Shown piece by piece: positions 63,959 to 64,000 of a stretch of 64,000 bases of DNA. This DNA comes from Peteryoungia ipomoeae. Lineage in GTDB: Bacteria; Pseudomonadota; Alphaproteobacteria; Rhizobiales; Rhizobiaceae. The notes beneath the pieces are model-generated. The model made no database searches and was not told the DNA's origin. It worked only from the letters and a program-made list of their open reading frames with translations. The translations under genes and the position numbers were made by a program. Each line of letters starts with the position of its first letter. Position 1 is the stretch's first letter. Location: NCBI RefSeq assembly GCF_004912165.1, contig NZ_STGV01000001.1, forward strand, positions 806,001-870,000. Direction: 5' to 3'.

Positions 63959-64000
63959 GGCCTGGCCACTCCGTGGCGACGCTTCTTTGAGACCAGCGCT

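Noticed and set aside
1-64000. tRNA, rRNA, CRISPR array, prophage or integrase
   Set aside because: No tRNA arm motifs in a plausible cloverleaf, no regularly spaced repeats, and no integrase or structural phage genes were seen by reading; a dedicated search could still find a short RNA gene.

Overview
The window reads as a chromosomal segment of a GC-rich alphaproteobacterium of the order Hyphomicrobiales, most likely family Rhizobiaceae. Supporting gene content and order include a suf operon with two cysteine desulfurases, ExoR, a SecD-SecF fusion, a PopZ/DUF2497 protein beside valS, a LuxR/LuxI pair followed by a tiny coupled gene (cinRIS-like), and the run argS, SPOR protein, nagZ, scpA, scpB, tatA, tatB, tatC, serS, surE, pcm, LysM/LytM lipoprotein. 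Most of it is core housekeeping DNA. I see no prophage, integron, CRISPR array, rRNA or tRNA. The species cannot be fixed from the sequence alone.

Layout. 1-1500: cobW (truncated at the window edge) and cobP, read leftward behind a cobalamin riboswitch. 1576-5830: a lipoprotein, then crcB-rluC-HAD phosphatase-ATP12, then a HemG-like flavodoxin. 6037-7903: a small unknown gene and a copper-handling pair that includes a DUF1775/PCuAC fusion. 8095-12750: tandem glycine riboswitch and gcvT-gcvH-gcvP. 12840-15962: accessory-looking small genes and a quorum-sensing luxR-luxI-cinS-like set. 16092-23712: the suf Fe-S assembly operon (sufS2-B-C-D-S-X-A), interrupted between sufB and sufC by a GIY-YIG nuclease gene tightly bracketed by 35-bp inverted palindromic repeats. 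23760-30360: hydrolase, patatin, anmK, tyrS, DUF1127, trmFO and an unknown membrane-anchored protein. 30459-34703: yajC and secDF followed by homologues of the mitochondrial complex I assembly factors NDUFAF3 and NDUFAF6. 34899-49017: DUF815 ATPase, then the leftward envelope, Tat and Scp run. 49082-54341: argS, a dGTPase, erpA-xthA and exoR. 54864-61432: a FadL-type porin, valS, popZ and a second isoaspartyl methyltransferase. 61728-63958: a frameshifted AraC-type regulator, an XRE repressor-like gene and an unrecognised 222-residue protein.

Shared themes are cofactor supply and protein maturation: cobalamin salvage, Fe-S clusters, copper delivery, F1-ATPase assembly (ATP12), complex I assembly factors and both Sec and Tat export. 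The observations most worth a second look are the repeat-bracketed GIY-YIG unit inside the suf operon, the A8-tract frameshift in the AraC-type gene, the complex I assembly pair behind secDF, the cin-like quorum-sensing set with an 18-bp dyad, and the absence of tolC from between popZ and the pcm-like gene.
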